From the NCBI GenBank assembly GCA_028681335.1, contig JAQUIT010000008.1, positions 62,001 to 126,000 of the forward strand: a DNA stretch of 64,000 nt, read 5' to 3'. Below, piece after piece: positions 34,251 through 43,416 of this stretch. The first letter of the stretch is position 1, and every line of letters starts with the position of its first letter. Position numbers and translations under genes: made by a program. Under the pieces are notes generated by a model. That model had not been told where the DNA came from, searched no databases, and saw only the letters and a program-made list of their open reading frames with translations. The stretch comes from Desulfuromonadaceae bacterium (GTDB lineage Bacteria > Desulfobacterota > Desulfuromonadia > Geobacterales > Pseudopelobacteraceae).

Positions 34251-34517
34251 ATGACAAAAGCAGAATTTGTAGCAGCAGTAGCAGCTGAGCTGGACGTACC
34301 TAAAAATGTAGCGGCTGAAACGGTAGATGCCTTTGTGAAAGTCACAACTAATCTTCTGAAGTCCGGGAACAAAATAACCTTCCCGGGTTTCGGCACGTTC
34401 AACGTATCAGAACGATCCGCCCGAAAAGGCCGCAATCCGCAGACCGGTGCAGAAATACAAATCGCAGCGTCTAAAAGCGGTAAATTTACTTCTGGCAAGG
34501 ATTTGAAAGGGCTGTAA
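34251..34517 (+). CDS. hup: HU-type DNA-binding protein
   Basis: This 88-residue member of the HU/IHF family starts MTKAEFVAAVAAELDV, with core FPGFGTFNV and the DNA-gripping arm GRNPQTGAEI near residues 61-70. HU bends and compacts DNA without strong sequence preference. AAGGAG lies 6 bases before the ATG. It sits between mobile-element debris and the TetR gene, so it may be an accessory copy. Its arm differs from the IHF-like protein at 5.6 kb. Confidence 0.92.
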   Translation: MTKAEFVAAVAAELDVPKNVAAETVDAFVKVTTNLLKSGNKITFPGFGTFNVSERSARKGRNPQTGAEIQIAASKSGKFTSGKDLKGL

Positions 34518-34693
34518 TGGCAGGACCAGTTGTTTTATTGTTTGAGGTTGTGAGAAAGGCTGCTCCTTATGGTGCAGCCTTTCTCATTTTATGGCAGTTT
34601 TTCAAAGCACATTCACCCTCACCAAAAGAACGGCTTAGAATAGAGATAAGAATCAAACGAAAAGTGGATCCTGTCGCCAGAATCGCGCTTTGA
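34517..34693 (+). CDS. Possible small membrane protein coupled to HU
   Basis: A 58-residue frame starts at an ATG overlapping the HU stop (TAATG), with AAAGGG 5 bases upstream. It reads MAGPVVLLFEVVRK, then a hydrophobic stretch APYGAAFLILWQFF, then a basic tail. However, it runs straight through a perfect 12-bp stem that looks like the HU terminator. Either the hairpin is the terminator and this frame is accidental, or the gene is real and weakly expressed. Confidence 0.35.
   Translation: MAGPVVLLFEVVRKAAPYGAAFLILWQFFKAHSPSPKERLRIEIRIKRKVDPVARIAL
34552..34590 (+). terminator. Rho-independent terminator after HU
   Basis: GAGAAAGGCTGC (34552-34563) pairs perfectly with GCAGCCTTTCTC (34574-34585) and is followed by ATTTT. 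It lies 35 bases after the HU stop codon. Confidence 0.75.
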
Positions 34694-34871
34694 TAGCCCT
34701 TCCTGGATTTCCCGGTTATGATTTAGATGAAAATATCCTCCGCCTATGTTGCTGCCGCTCATGATCCCGTCATTTATTATTTTCAGCACGCAATAAAAAT
34801 AAAAAACGACACCACCTGTCATATGCCTAACGGATACTGGTAACGCCTAATACCGCCAATGGTGGCAAGAG

Positions 34872-35459
34872 CTATGCCGGGGTAAGCAACTTGTTCAGGG
34901 TTGCCAGCATAAGGTTACCTTCCTCAATCAAATCAAAACTGTAGTTTGAAAGACGCCATTTGGTCACGATATAGCGCATGGAACCGATTATGATACGGAT
35001 CAATTCCTTCTCGGGAATTAGCTTGCAGACCTCCCCATTTTCTTGCCCTTTCTGAATGGCACACGACAGTGCCTTTTCCTGCATATTCAGGAGCTGGTGT
35101 ACCTCTTGTGAAAGCATGCTGTCGTTTTGGAAGATACTCTCCGAAAAAACGACAGATGCTACAGACGGAAACTCGGTGAAGTACCTGAAAGTGTTGCTGA
35201 ACAAATACTCAATTTTTGCAATGGCAGGCAAATCAGAAGTGCAGGTTTTTTCCATGTTATCTTTTGCGCGCTTTTGAAACACCCTGAGGATTCCGAGCAA
35301 AATATCGGTTTTACTTGCAAAGTGACGGTAGATTGCTCCATCGGTGACACCAAGTTTCTGGGCAAGATTTTTTATTGTTAACTCCTGGATTGACTTTTCA
35401 GCAATCAACTCAATTGCTTTACTAATTATTTGTAACTGACGTTCTGAGTATTCAGACAT
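34872..35459 (-). CDS. TetR-family regulator
   Basis: This 195-residue protein has the standard N-terminal helix-turn-helix (ELTIKNLAQKLGVTDGAIYRHFASKTDIL, about 25-53) and a helical ligand-binding domain with two Cys (near 93 and 144). TetR proteins repress by binding palindromes and release on ligand binding. It is divergent from the membrane-protein cluster that begins at 35760. A perfect palindrome lies immediately before that cluster, so control of that cluster is likely. The ligand is unknown; the cysteines could sense NO or redox change, but this is speculation. Confidence 0.9.
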   Translation of the reverse strand: MSEYSERQLQIISKAIELIAEKSIQELTIKNLAQKLGVTDGAIYRHFASKTDILLGILRVFQKRAKDNMEKTCTSDLPAIAKIEYLFSNTFRYFTEFPSVASVVFSESIFQNDSMLSQEVHQLLNMQEKALSCAIQKGQENGEVCKLIPEKELIRIIIGSMRYIVTKWRLSNYSFDLIEEGNLMLATLNKLLTPA

Positions 35460-35720
35460 CTATACCTCCCCATTTGTTCATAATCGGTGCTTCACACCGA
35501 TAAACATAACACTTATAAACAGTAGTTGATGAAAAAAACAAGACCCTTCAGATGGATTTTATTCAACACATGCGCTCTGTTTATCGCGGAATGTATGATA
35601 TCCACTGAATCCCGCCCAATAGCTAACATTGGTTTAATCCTACTATTTTCCGGTTCAGAAAAAAACTTTTAGGGTCACAAAAAAAAAGCTTGCATCGCAA
35701 TTACTATTCCACTAATGTCG

Positions 35721-35744
35721 ATGTAAGTAAACACTTACTTACAT
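35721..35744. promoter_or_regulatory. Perfect 10-4-10 palindrome, likely TetR operator
   Basis: The arm ATGTAAGTAA (35721-35730) is followed after ACAC by its exact reverse complement (35735-35744). It lies 16 bases before the first codon of the gene at 35760, between promoter and ribosome site, where bound repressor would block transcription. It is the best operator candidate for the adjacent divergent TetR. Confidence 0.75.
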
Positions 35745-35759
35745 TAAAAGGAGGACTAC

Positions 35760-37280
35760 ATGAACACTTGGGCTAACCGAAGGGATTACCTCTTTCGGTC
35801 CACCAAAGGGCTGATAGCTTTAGCTATCGCCTTGGTTGCGCTGATAACCGCAGTTTGGGGGACACTGTCGGGGCCGATGGCTGAATGGGGGATCAGGGAT
35901 ATTACCATCCGTGTACTCGGTATGGCCATCCACCCTGAACAGCGTGAAGGCCGGATCATCATGCTTTACCACGTCATCGCAATGGCTGTCGTTGCCATTG
36001 AGACCTACATGATTACCTCTACGGTACGGATGACTGAAGAAGAACAGAGCAACATTAACGGCTTAGTGACTATTGGCTATCTGCTGACAATGTTCTTTGG
36101 TTTGGGGTTCGCCTATTTTGGCCATAATTATGCGTTCCATGGTCTTTTCATTGCTGGCCAGTCCCTACTTTTCTTCGCAGGTTGTATGTTAGCAAAAGCG
36201 CTCTGGCCATGGAAAAAGAGTACTTACCTTGAAAAAGGTTCTCCCTACGCCAGAACCCCCAAAGGGATTGACTTGGAACGCGCTGCCTTCTTTACCATGA
36301 CCGTTGCCACTCTGGGTTCGGCCTGTTTCGGGGCGGTCACCGGCTCTTTCTGGGGGAATGGCCATGAAACCTTCCTGGCAGAAAACCTCATCAGAATCCC
36401 CCACAAAACCGGGCTCCAGCTGTCCATCATCGGTCATCTGCACATTATGCTTACCCTGGTTGCGGTCGCAATAACGCTGCTTGTCGGCCGCTGGTTGGAC
36501 TTCAAGGGGATCTGGCACAAGATTTCGATGCCACTGATGATATTCGGCTCAATCACCATCACGCTCGGTGTCTGGACGGTTGTGCCATTTGAAAACATCG
36601 CCCATACAATCATCTACGTCGGCGCCGTGTTCACGATGACAGCGGCGTTGATGCTCGTGATATTCGGCTGGAAAAAACTTATCGGTGAACGCCTGGCAGA
36701 AGTGGGGATTGCAAAAGCCAACCTGTTTCAGGGCGTCAAGGCACTTGTTCATGATCCTCTCAAGTTTGGGCCACTGTGGCAGATGGTGTTCATGAACTTC
36801 ACGGTAAGTGGGGTCGGTATCTTCATGGCCATCAAGCTGGACAAGATCTTCCGGATCTGGCCGGCCCGCGAGGAGCGGATCACGCTGACTGGGCACTGGC
36901 ACATTCTCGCGGCGCTTATAGCAACCATAATCCTTCTGTATTACGCCGACATGTGCGGCTTGAAAGGTAAGACGAGGCAGTGGTTTGGGTGGATTGTAAT
37001 CATTGGATCCGATATCGCCTTTGGCGCCATGACAATTTTTTCGATGAAGCGCGGTTTTGTCAGCACGTACGACCAGCAGCCACTGGTTGATTGGACAATG
37101 ATACTCGCCGACTTCGGTCTGGGGGCGATCATGGTTGTGCTGGCAATGCTGCTTCTCTGGCGCATATACGACTTTATGAACAGAAAAGGTGCATGGCAAC
37201 AGGAGAGCAGTGAGCTGGAGCTTGCCAGGATTCCATTGAAACAAGATAACAGCGTCGATACTGAGGAGGTGGTGCAATGA
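35760..37280 (+). CDS. His-rich polytopic membrane protein, possible heme-binding oxidoreductase subunit
   Basis: This 506-residue protein has about 12-13 membrane helices. Histidines fall inside or at the ends of helices: HVIAM near 70, GHNYAFHGLF near 121-127, GHLHIML near 223-226, and GHWHIL near 380. The pairs resemble heme or copper ligands of heme-copper oxidases and NO reductases, but the canonical HP(E/I).Y and HH motifs are not found in the usual order. Association with a heme O synthase homologue two genes on supports heme binding. It is the first gene of a rightward operon with AGGAGG before the ATG, under the palindrome at 35721. It overlaps the next gene by 4 bases. I cannot name the family; a divergent oxidase or NO reductase is one option. 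Confidence 0.7.
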   Translation: MNTWANRRDYLFRSTKGLIALAIALVALITAVWGTLSGPMAEWGIRDITIRVLGMAIHPEQREGRIIMLYHVIAMAVVAIETYMITSTVRMTEEEQSNINGLVTIGYLLTMFFGLGFAYFGHNYAFHGLFIAGQSLLFFAGCMLAKALWPWKKSTYLEKGSPYARTPKGIDLERAAFFTMTVATLGSACFGAVTGSFWGNGHETFLAENLIRIPHKTGLQLSIIGHLHIMLTLVAVAITLLVGRWLDFKGIWHKISMPLMIFGSITITLGVWTVVPFENIAHTIIYVGAVFTMTAALMLVIFGWKKLIGERLAEVGIAKANLFQGVKALVHDPLKFGPLWQMVFMNFTVSGVGIFMAIKLDKIFRIWPAREERITLTGHWHILAALIATIILLYYADMCGLKGKTRQWFGWIVIIGSDIAFGAMTIFSMKRGFVSTYDQQPLVDWTMILADFGLGAIMVVLAMLLLWRIYDFMNRKGAWQQESSELELARIPLKQDNSVDTEEVVQ

Positions 37281-38188
37281 ACAGGATGGAATTTATCACA
37301 TTCATTACGGTTATTTTATTAGCCGGAGCAACATCCGGCAGTGTACACGCCCAAGAGAATAAGACGATACCGGTCTTCGATACCGGCGTTAATCCGAATA
37401 GCTGGGTGACTGTTGCCAAAGGAGACTTCTTTGCCGGCCAGCACAACAAGAAAACCAAAGTTGATTATGACTACGAAATCATGGTGACACCGGTCACAAA
37501 CGCACAGTATGCGGAGTATCTGAACAGCGCTTCATCCAGACACACCATTGCAACCAAAGATAACAAGGTCTTTGGCTTCTATCCCGGTGACAAATTCAAT
37601 AAGCACAACCATGAATTTGAGATCAAAGCCGGTGACAAGGTACAGATAAAGCTCGATGCCCAAGGGCTGGCTATTGAAACGCGTGATGGGAAATTCATAG
37701 CAAAAAGCGGTTGGGAAAACCACCCAGTAGTGCAGATAACCTGGTTTGGAGCAAAGGCATACTGTGACTCCAACGGGGGACGGCTGCCAAGCGAAGTCGA
37801 GTGGGAGAAGGCAGCGCGTGGCACCGACACCAGATCATATCCATGGGGCAACGAAGTAACATCAGCCTATGCAAATCTGTATGCCAGCAAAGATCCGTTC
37901 GAAAAGAGCTTCGGCAAACAAGGGACGACCACGCCGGTTGGCTTTTATAATGGCCGTTCCTACAACGGATTCCAGACCAAAGACGCCCGTTCACCATATG
38001 GCCTGTACGACATGGCCGGCAATGTCTGGCAATGGTCAGGTGATGTGTACCCCAATACTCATTACAGGTGGCTACGGGGCGGCAGCAAGAATAACTATGA
38101 CTTCGAACTTCGCGTCTACAACAGGAATTCTGCCGGGCCCGATTATCACGATATCGACATTGGCTTTCGCTGTGTCAGAAACAAGTAG
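37277..38188 (+). CDS. Exported SUMF1/NirV-like protein
   Basis: This 303-residue protein has a signal peptide (to about residue 25, VHAQE) followed by a formylglycine-generating-enzyme (SUMF1) domain: VTPVTNAQYAEYLN near 70, GRLPSEVEWEKAARG near 172, YPWGNE near 192, DMAGNVWQW near 245 and GFRCVRN at the end. Family members without the catalytic Cys pair act as structural or maturation factors; NirV beside nitrite reductases is one example. Its start overlaps the upstream gene (ATGA), indicating a joint complex. A periplasmic partner of the membrane protein is the likely role. No catalytic Cys pair is seen. Confidence 0.85.
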   Translation: MNRMEFITFITVILLAGATSGSVHAQENKTIPVFDTGVNPNSWVTVAKGDFFAGQHNKKTKVDYDYEIMVTPVTNAQYAEYLNSASSRHTIATKDNKVFGFYPGDKFNKHNHEFEIKAGDKVQIKLDAQGLAIETRDGKFIAKSGWENHPVVQITWFGAKAYCDSNGGRLPSEVEWEKAARGTDTRSYPWGNEVTSAYANLYASKDPFEKSFGKQGTTTPVGFYNGRSYNGFQTKDARSPYGLYDMAGNVWQWSGDVYPNTHYRWLRGGSKNNYDFELRVYNRNSAGPDYHDIDIGFRCVRNK

Positions 38189-38267
38189 CACTTAACCAAC
38201 GGGGCGCTGCCTAAAAAATCAGCGACCGAGTTTAGCAAGTTCTACAGCTTTTGAAGGGGGATACATC

Positions 38268-39161
38268 ATGACAATCTCACTAAGACAACTCGGCTCCATG
38301 AATGTTGCTAAAAACAAAATCAAGACATACCTCCCGCTAATAAAGAGTCTCCAAACAGGCTTGTTATTAGTAACAGGAGTAACAGGGTATCTGAGCGCCC
38401 GCTGTCCGGTAATGACTATTAGTGTCTTTATCGGACTGGTAGGGAGCCTGTTCCTGGCCATCAGCGGCAGTACCATTCTGAACATGGTGTATGACCGTGA
38501 TATCGACGCCCTGATGCGTCGCACCGCCAATCGGCCACTGCCGAACGGCGCGGTACATGTTCATGAAGCACTGCTGCTTGGTTTGTTCTGCTCAGCTGCT
38601 GGCGTTCTCTGGGGATATTTACTTGATCCGCTCTATGCCCTGGTAGTCTTTGCCGGCCTGTTCATTGACGTCGTCATATACACCATGTGGCTAAAGAGAA
38701 ACACCCCCTGGGCCATCGTCTGGGGCGGCATTTCCGGCGGCATGCCGATCTTCGCCGGCCGGGTACTCGCTACAGGCTCAATAGATCTGGTCGGGATTCT
38801 TTTTGCCGTCACTATTCTACTCTGGATACCGACACACATACTCACCTTCAATATACGCTATGCCGACGATTATGGTCGCGCCGGTATTCCAACGTTTGTC
38901 TCCTCCTATGGCATCAAAAAAACACGAATTATCATTGCAGTTTCCAGTATTGCTGCCGCTATCGGCATGGCTGGCTGTCTTGTTGTACTCGGTTTTTCCT
39001 GGGGCTATTTAAGGATACTGGCGCTGCTGACAATAGGCATCATTGGTATGGCATTCAAAAGCATCGCATTCCCTTCTGATGAAACAGATATTGGACTGTT
39101 CAAAGGCGCATCGCTCTACATGCTCGGATCCATGGTCACGGTAACACTGGGTTCGATGTAG
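38268..39161 (+). CDS. ctaB: UbiA-family prenyltransferase, probable heme O synthase
   Basis: This 297-residue protein has about 8-9 membrane helices. The prenyl diphosphate motif NMVYDRDIDALM near residue 67 and RTANRPLP following it are the signature of protoheme IX farnesyltransferase (CtaB/CyoE). A second Asp motif, NIRYADDYGRAGIPT near 195, is also present. The enzyme adds a farnesyl group to heme b, giving heme o for heme-copper enzymes. GGGGG lies 6-7 bases before the ATG. Its place in this operon suggests that the neighbouring membrane protein uses heme o or a. Another UbiA prenyltransferase activity is less likely given the motif match. Confidence 0.88.
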   Translation: MTISLRQLGSMNVAKNKIKTYLPLIKSLQTGLLLVTGVTGYLSARCPVMTISVFIGLVGSLFLAISGSTILNMVYDRDIDALMRRTANRPLPNGAVHVHEALLLGLFCSAAGVLWGYLLDPLYALVVFAGLFIDVVIYTMWLKRNTPWAIVWGGISGGMPIFAGRVLATGSIDLVGILFAVTILLWIPTHILTFNIRYADDYGRAGIPTFVSSYGIKKTRIIIAVSSIAAAIGMAGCLVVLGFSWGYLRILALLTIGIIGMAFKSIAFPSDETDIGLFKGASLYMLGSMVTVTLGSM

Positions 39162-39196
39162 AAAACCACCGATGCACATACTTTAAGGAGATTTAC

Positions 39197-40174
39197 ATGG
39201 TCAACGAAACGTCGAAGGTACAACGGATTTTTGCAGCTATCGTGGCGGGTGTGGCAGGGGTTTACTTCCTTACCTGCGCCCCAACTGCGGCGATGCGAAC
39301 ATTGAAGATTGCCCTGGAACAAGCGCTCCTGCGACTTGTCCCTCATGATTATGATTTCTATCCGGCCATTCCACTTTTAAGCGCGACCTATTCCGCCTGG
39401 ATCATATTAATTTTTCTTGCCGGCGGGCTTAGCGTGATGTTGGTCTGGCCGCTTTACCAGGGCAAAACATGGGCACGGGCGACAGCACTGGGGGCTTACG
39501 GGCTTGCAACCGTCGGCGGCATGGCAATGACAATCCCCTGGTTCGTGCTTGTACTGGCTGAATATCCGCACAAAGGCGTACCGCCACATACGATAACCGG
39601 CATGCCGCCGGTTATGGCAATATTGTTTCTCGGCCTCGCCTTCTATTACAGCATGCTCTATTCCGATCAGGACACCCTGAAAAATAAACTGCTGAAATGG
39701 ATTCCCTATACCGCCATCGGCATCGTGTCCGGCATGGTCTTCATGAATGCACAACATGGCGCCCGCTATTTTATTCACATCAATGGTGACTATTATCCGG
39801 AGACTGCACCAAATATTTTATCCCCTCTTAATCATTTCATCACAAACCTTGATTATCTTGACTGGAAAACATTCGATGTAATTCACACTGAGGCTGTGTA
39901 CAGCGCACAGACACTCACTTTATTGCTAGGCGGATATGGCCTTTATATCGCCTCAGTCATAATGATCCTCTCGATTCCGTTCATGTTCATGAAAAAGAGA
40001 ATCGGATGGTACATGGCTACCGGTGCGGCCATTGCCACGGCTGTAGCAAGCTTCCAGGGCTACATTGTCCGCCATTCCTTTGAATGGGGCCAGGGCTGTG
40101 CAATGTCGACTGCTTTGCTGCTTATCCTGATAATCCCCTACTACAGAAAAATGTTTCTGCCGGAAGGTGACTAA
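39197..40174 (+). CDS. Polytopic membrane protein of unknown function
   Basis: This 325-residue protein has about 8 membrane helices and several conserved-looking histidines (LVPHDYDFYPAIP near 47, EYPHKGVPPH near 125, QHGARYFIH near 192). A long periplasmic or cytoplasmic loop near 195-235 includes YYPETAPNIL. AAGGAG lies 6 bases before the ATG. It follows the heme O synthase by 35 bases and completes the four-gene membrane cluster. The histidines and the context suggest a second subunit of the putative oxidoreductase. No family recognised. Confidence 0.65.
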   Translation: MVNETSKVQRIFAAIVAGVAGVYFLTCAPTAAMRTLKIALEQALLRLVPHDYDFYPAIPLLSATYSAWIILIFLAGGLSVMLVWPLYQGKTWARATALGAYGLATVGGMAMTIPWFVLVLAEYPHKGVPPHTITGMPPVMAILFLGLAFYYSMLYSDQDTLKNKLLKWIPYTAIGIVSGMVFMNAQHGARYFIHINGDYYPETAPNILSPLNHFITNLDYLDWKTFDVIHTEAVYSAQTLTLLLGGYGLYIASVIMILSIPFMFMKKRIGWYMATGAAIATAVASFQGYIVRHSFEWGQGCAMSTALLLILIIPYYRKMFLPEGD

Positions 40175-40257
40175 AAACTTAGCCGGCGGGAAGACCGGAC
40201 TTCATAACGCTAAAGCGATTCACCAAATTCTCTGACATAAAAACAAGGAGATTCCTG

Positions 40258-41469
40258 ATGAAAAGAAGCACTATTGCTCTCACATCTCTGATGCTGGTCC
40301 TGGCTTCATCATCGATGGCTCTAGCAACAAACGGTGACAACACACTTGGCCTTACAGCCCTCCAGTGGGCTCGGGGTGGCGCTGTTGTAGCAGCACCGGT
40401 AGACATCCCCAGCATGATGTATAACCCGGCTGCGGCAGGGGAGTTCAAAGTAGACAAGGGCGGATTTGACATGAGCCTCGGCCTGCTCAACGCTGTTCGC
40501 TCAATCGACACAAAGACGAAGTCAACAGAGAGCGACTCTGACAATTATCTTGCCATGGGGGTTGGCGCAGTAGCGCGGGCATCCGACAAGATGTTTTTTG
40601 GATTAGCCGCCGGCGGAGTGGCCGGACTTGGCGTTGACATTCCCGGAGGTGCATTGTCTCCTGCCGCCCCCACAGCAATTGTAACGACCAAAAGCCTGTT
40701 TAAAATTGCACCGACCATGGCCTATGTTGTCAACGACAAACTGACTCTCGGTGTTTCGCCGCAAATTGGCTATCAAACCCTGGCCATGCGGACCCCTCAA
40801 TTTGTCCTGCCACAGACCGGGGTATTTGGCCTTGGGGGTGCGGTTGGAGCGGTATATCATATTACACCAACGATTCAGGCCGGTCTCTCGTACACATCCA
40901 AGATGTACATGCAGGAATACTCCTTTAATGGATCTGCTGTAGGAGTAGTTAATGGAGCTCCTGCACAAATAGAGGGTAAATACACGATGGAGATGGATGT
41001 CCCCCAATCCGTTGCAGGAGGTGTTTCTTTCCGCCCGATGCCAAAGCTTCTTTTAGAGGCCGATCTAAAATGGATCGATTTTTCCGACGTCATGGACCGC
41101 GCTGAGCTTAAGGGACCTACCGGTAATGTCATTCCCATCTTATTCGGCTGGAAAGATCAGGTAGTTTATTCACTCGGAGCAGAGTATGAAGTGCTGCCTG
41201 GCCTAACAGTGCGATCTGGCTACAACTACGGTGCCTCTCCCATCGGTCCCGAGGATGTGACCAGCAATTACGGCTCAATCGCTGTTATCGAGCATCACCT
41301 GTCATTGGGAATAACGAAGCAGTGGAGCCCTGCCGTTTCCACCTCGGCATCGTACACTCACGGCTTCACCAATAAAGTAACTTCGAATAATGCACCTGCG
41401 GCCCTTGCCCCGGTTAGCATCGAGGCCACGCAGAATATTGCCTACGCTCAGCTAAGTTTCCGTTTTTAG
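40258..41469 (+). CDS. FadL/OmpP1/TodX-family outer membrane transporter
   Basis: This 403-residue protein has a signal peptide (ending ALAT near 22). The N-terminal family signature NTLGLTALQWARGGA and MYNPAAAGE is the hatch region of FadL-type porins, which move hydrophobic compounds across the outer membrane. The rest alternates as beta strands and ends in Phe (YAQLSFRF), the usual outer-membrane insertion signal. AAGGAG lies 6-7 bases before the ATG. It is 83 bases after the membrane cluster and may be cotranscribed. Substrate unknown; hydrocarbons or fatty acids are typical. Confidence 0.9.
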   Translation: MKRSTIALTSLMLVLASSSMALATNGDNTLGLTALQWARGGAVVAAPVDIPSMMYNPAAAGEFKVDKGGFDMSLGLLNAVRSIDTKTKSTESDSDNYLAMGVGAVARASDKMFFGLAAGGVAGLGVDIPGGALSPAAPTAIVTTKSLFKIAPTMAYVVNDKLTLGVSPQIGYQTLAMRTPQFVLPQTGVFGLGGAVGAVYHITPTIQAGLSYTSKMYMQEYSFNGSAVGVVNGAPAQIEGKYTMEMDVPQSVAGGVSFRPMPKLLLEADLKWIDFSDVMDRAELKGPTGNVIPILFGWKDQVVYSLGAEYEVLPGLTVRSGYNYGASPIGPEDVTSNYGSIAVIEHHLSLGITKQWSPAVSTSASYTHGFTNKVTSNNAPAALAPVSIEATQNIAYAQLSFRF

Positions 41470-41491
41470 TCGTGAGGAACCAGAGACCAAG

Positions 41492-41938
41492 ATGAATTGC
41501 GCTCTTAAACCTGTTGTTGACCGAAGGTCGTTGTTACTGCTTGCGGGCCTATTTTGGAGTGGGGCCGGGATGCTGCTAATCAGCTTTGCAGTCCGTTGGA
41601 TGGTTGATCTTCCTGGCTCTTCACTGCTCGTTGTTTCTGTCGTCGGTGCAGGTATCATGTTGGGTGCAGCAATTGCGCTGTTCGGTTTTCGTCGGATTGC
41701 CCGGCACAATATTAACAGGATACAGGCCATGCCGAAGCGTAGTTGTATTTTTGCTTTTCAGAAGTGGCAAAACTATATCTTGATCGCATTTATGATGTCG
41801 CTGGGTCTGTTTATACGTCGTACACACATCCTATCTCCCATATACATGTCGATCATGTATATGGGGATAGGCTGCGCACTCTTAAGTACAAGTGTGCTCT
41901 ATTACAAGAGTGTTTTAAGCAAGGCAGCAGTAAAATGA
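41492..41938 (+). CDS. Small four-helix membrane protein
   Basis: This 148-residue protein has four likely membrane helices (about 14-34, 42-64, 88-106, 113-136) and basic loops. A weak GAGG precedes the ATG, which is 22 bases after the FadL gene. No family recognised. Its position between the porin and cytochrome genes suggests a membrane accessory. Confidence 0.6.
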   Translation: MNCALKPVVDRRSLLLLAGLFWSGAGMLLISFAVRWMVDLPGSSLLVVSVVGAGIMLGAAIALFGFRRIARHNINRIQAMPKRSCIFAFQKWQNYILIAFMMSLGLFIRRTHILSPIYMSIMYMGIGCALLSTSVLYYKSVLSKAAVK

Positions 41939-42011
41939 TTCTATTGGTATGTTTTGAGAGACAGCAAAAACTTCAATAAAAAAAACACGCAATAAATAAA
42001 AGGGGAACAAC

Positions 42012-42281
42012 ATGAACAAAATTATCGTAGCCATTTTTACCGTGATTGCTTTTAGCGGCGTTGCCAGCGCCAAGGACCTGATCATTCTGAAAATCAATAA
42101 TAAGGACGTAAAGTTCAATCACAAAGGTCACGTAAAATACAATAGAAATAACTGCGCTGCGTGCCACCCTGCTGTACCGCAGGCAGAAGAATCAGGCAAG
42201 GTAGACTACATGTTCTGTAGAGGATGCCATGACCAGTCGTTAGTAAAGGCTGGTATTAAGCTTCAACCTATCCGTAAGTAA
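42012..42281 (+). CDS. Small periplasmic c-type cytochrome with two heme motifs
   Basis: This 89-residue protein has a signal peptide ending VASA near 20, then FNHKGHVKY (axial His), CAACH near 53 and CRGCH near 75. The spacing resembles a cytochrome c7/c3-type module reduced to two hemes. It would carry electrons in the periplasm. AGGGGAAC lies upstream of the ATG. A decayed copy of the same gene lies at 44275, so this family was duplicated locally. The two CxxCH motifs are intact here. Confidence 0.88.
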   Translation: MNKIIVAIFTVIAFSGVASAKDLIILKINNKDVKFNHKGHVKYNRNNCAACHPAVPQAEESGKVDYMFCRGCHDQSLVKAGIKLQPIRK

Positions 42282-42348
42282 TGTCTGTTTTAGATGTTTT
42301 GACTTGTAGCTAATTTTGTTAGTGAAATACAAGAGGAGGAAACCGGCA

Positions 42349-43416
42349 ATGAAACAGATAAATATGACAATAACATTTGTAGCGGCGTCCTTGTCGCTAT
42401 TGGCAGCATTGCCGTGGAATGCCACCGCAGCGGTCCAAAAGGTCGAAGCAGGAGAAGTAACCAACGAGCAAATGGTCGAATATTATAAGAAAGGGATGAT
42501 CGGCAAAGATTTATGGGTCTTCGACAGCCGTCCGGCGACCAAATACGTTTCAGGGCATATCCCAGGTGCCATTACTCTCCCTCTCGAAGTCCTGAAGAAA
42601 AATTCCACGAGCGTCGATAAACTCGGAATCCCCAAAACAGGCAAAGTGATTTTTTACTGTGCCGGACGAGAGTGCACACTTTCGGTAGATTCCGCAGAAT
42701 TATTCAAAAAACTCGGCTATGCGGATTCGTCAGTGTTTCGAAACGGAGTGCCGGGCTGGAACCAGAAGATGCAGCCACTCCTGGCGGAAGATTCGTTCAT
42801 CAAGAAAGGCAACGTCATCCTAATTGACACGGCGGCAGGGAAGGAAACCATTGTCACTGCATCGAATAAAACCATCCAGATTTCATTCGATGACCTGAAA
42901 GGAGAAAAAGGGAAAAGGATTCTCGGCGCTCTCTCAAAAAATGCCCCTCTAATCGTTATCGGGCGAGGCAAGATGGATGCGGTCAACTCTACACTGGAAG
43001 AACTCCGCGACCTTGACTTCCGCAGACTCTCATATTTTCCCATAAGTGCATGGAAGGACAAGTTGGCAGTTGCCCCTTCCATCACCACTGTGACGTGGGC
43101 TCCAGTATATGGCCCGGGGCAGGTATCGCCCAAGGCATTTGAAGAAGCAGTCGCTTCCGGACAATACATTATCGATGTGCGTCCCGCCGCGGATTATACA
43201 AGAGGCCATTTCAAGGGAGCAGTGAACATCCCTATAGAAGAAATGGATAAGGAATACACCAAAGTCTCAAAAGAAAGACCGGTGTTTATCAATTGCGCCA
43301 CAGGGGCAAAGAGCCAGAAAGCATTTGATATCCTCAGCCGCAAGGGACACGTCAACGTAAAATATCTCGATGCTGAAATTTCCTGCAAGGGAGAGTCCTG
43401 CATCATAAAAGAATAG
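42349..43416 (+). CDS. Exported two-domain rhodanese
   Basis: This 355-residue protein has a signal peptide (to about 28) and two rhodanese domains. The first (about 35-145) has WVFDSRPATKYVSGHIPGA and the active-loop Cys in FYCAGRECTLS. The second (about 250-350) has IIDVRPAADYTRGHFKGA and FINCATGAKSQ. Rhodaneses transfer sulfane sulfur or bind sulfur species. The start at 42349 has GGAGG 9 bases upstream; an upstream in-frame start would disrupt the signal peptide. It ends with a short Cys pair (SCKGESC). A periplasmic redox or sulfur role fits the cytochrome neighbours. Confidence 0.88.
   Translation: MKQINMTITFVAASLSLLAALPWNATAAVQKVEAGEVTNEQMVEYYKKGMIGKDLWVFDSRPATKYVSGHIPGAITLPLEVLKKNSTSVDKLGIPKTGKVIFYCAGRECTLSVDSAELFKKLGYADSSVFRNGVPGWNQKMQPLLAEDSFIKKGNVILIDTAAGKETIVTASNKTIQISFDDLKGEKGKRILGALSKNAPLIVIGRGKMDAVNSTLEELRDLDFRRLSYFPISAWKDKLAVAPSITTVTWAPVYGPGQVSPKAFEEAVASGQYIIDVRPAADYTRGHFKGAVNIPIEEMDKEYTKVSKERPVFINCATGAKSQKAFDILSRKGHVNVKYLDAEISCKGESCIIKE

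Noticed and set aside
36549..37277. 242-codon minus-strand frame opposite the His-rich membrane protein
   Set aside because: It is an antisense shadow: no ribosome site, His/Asp-rich composition typical of complemented membrane-protein codons.
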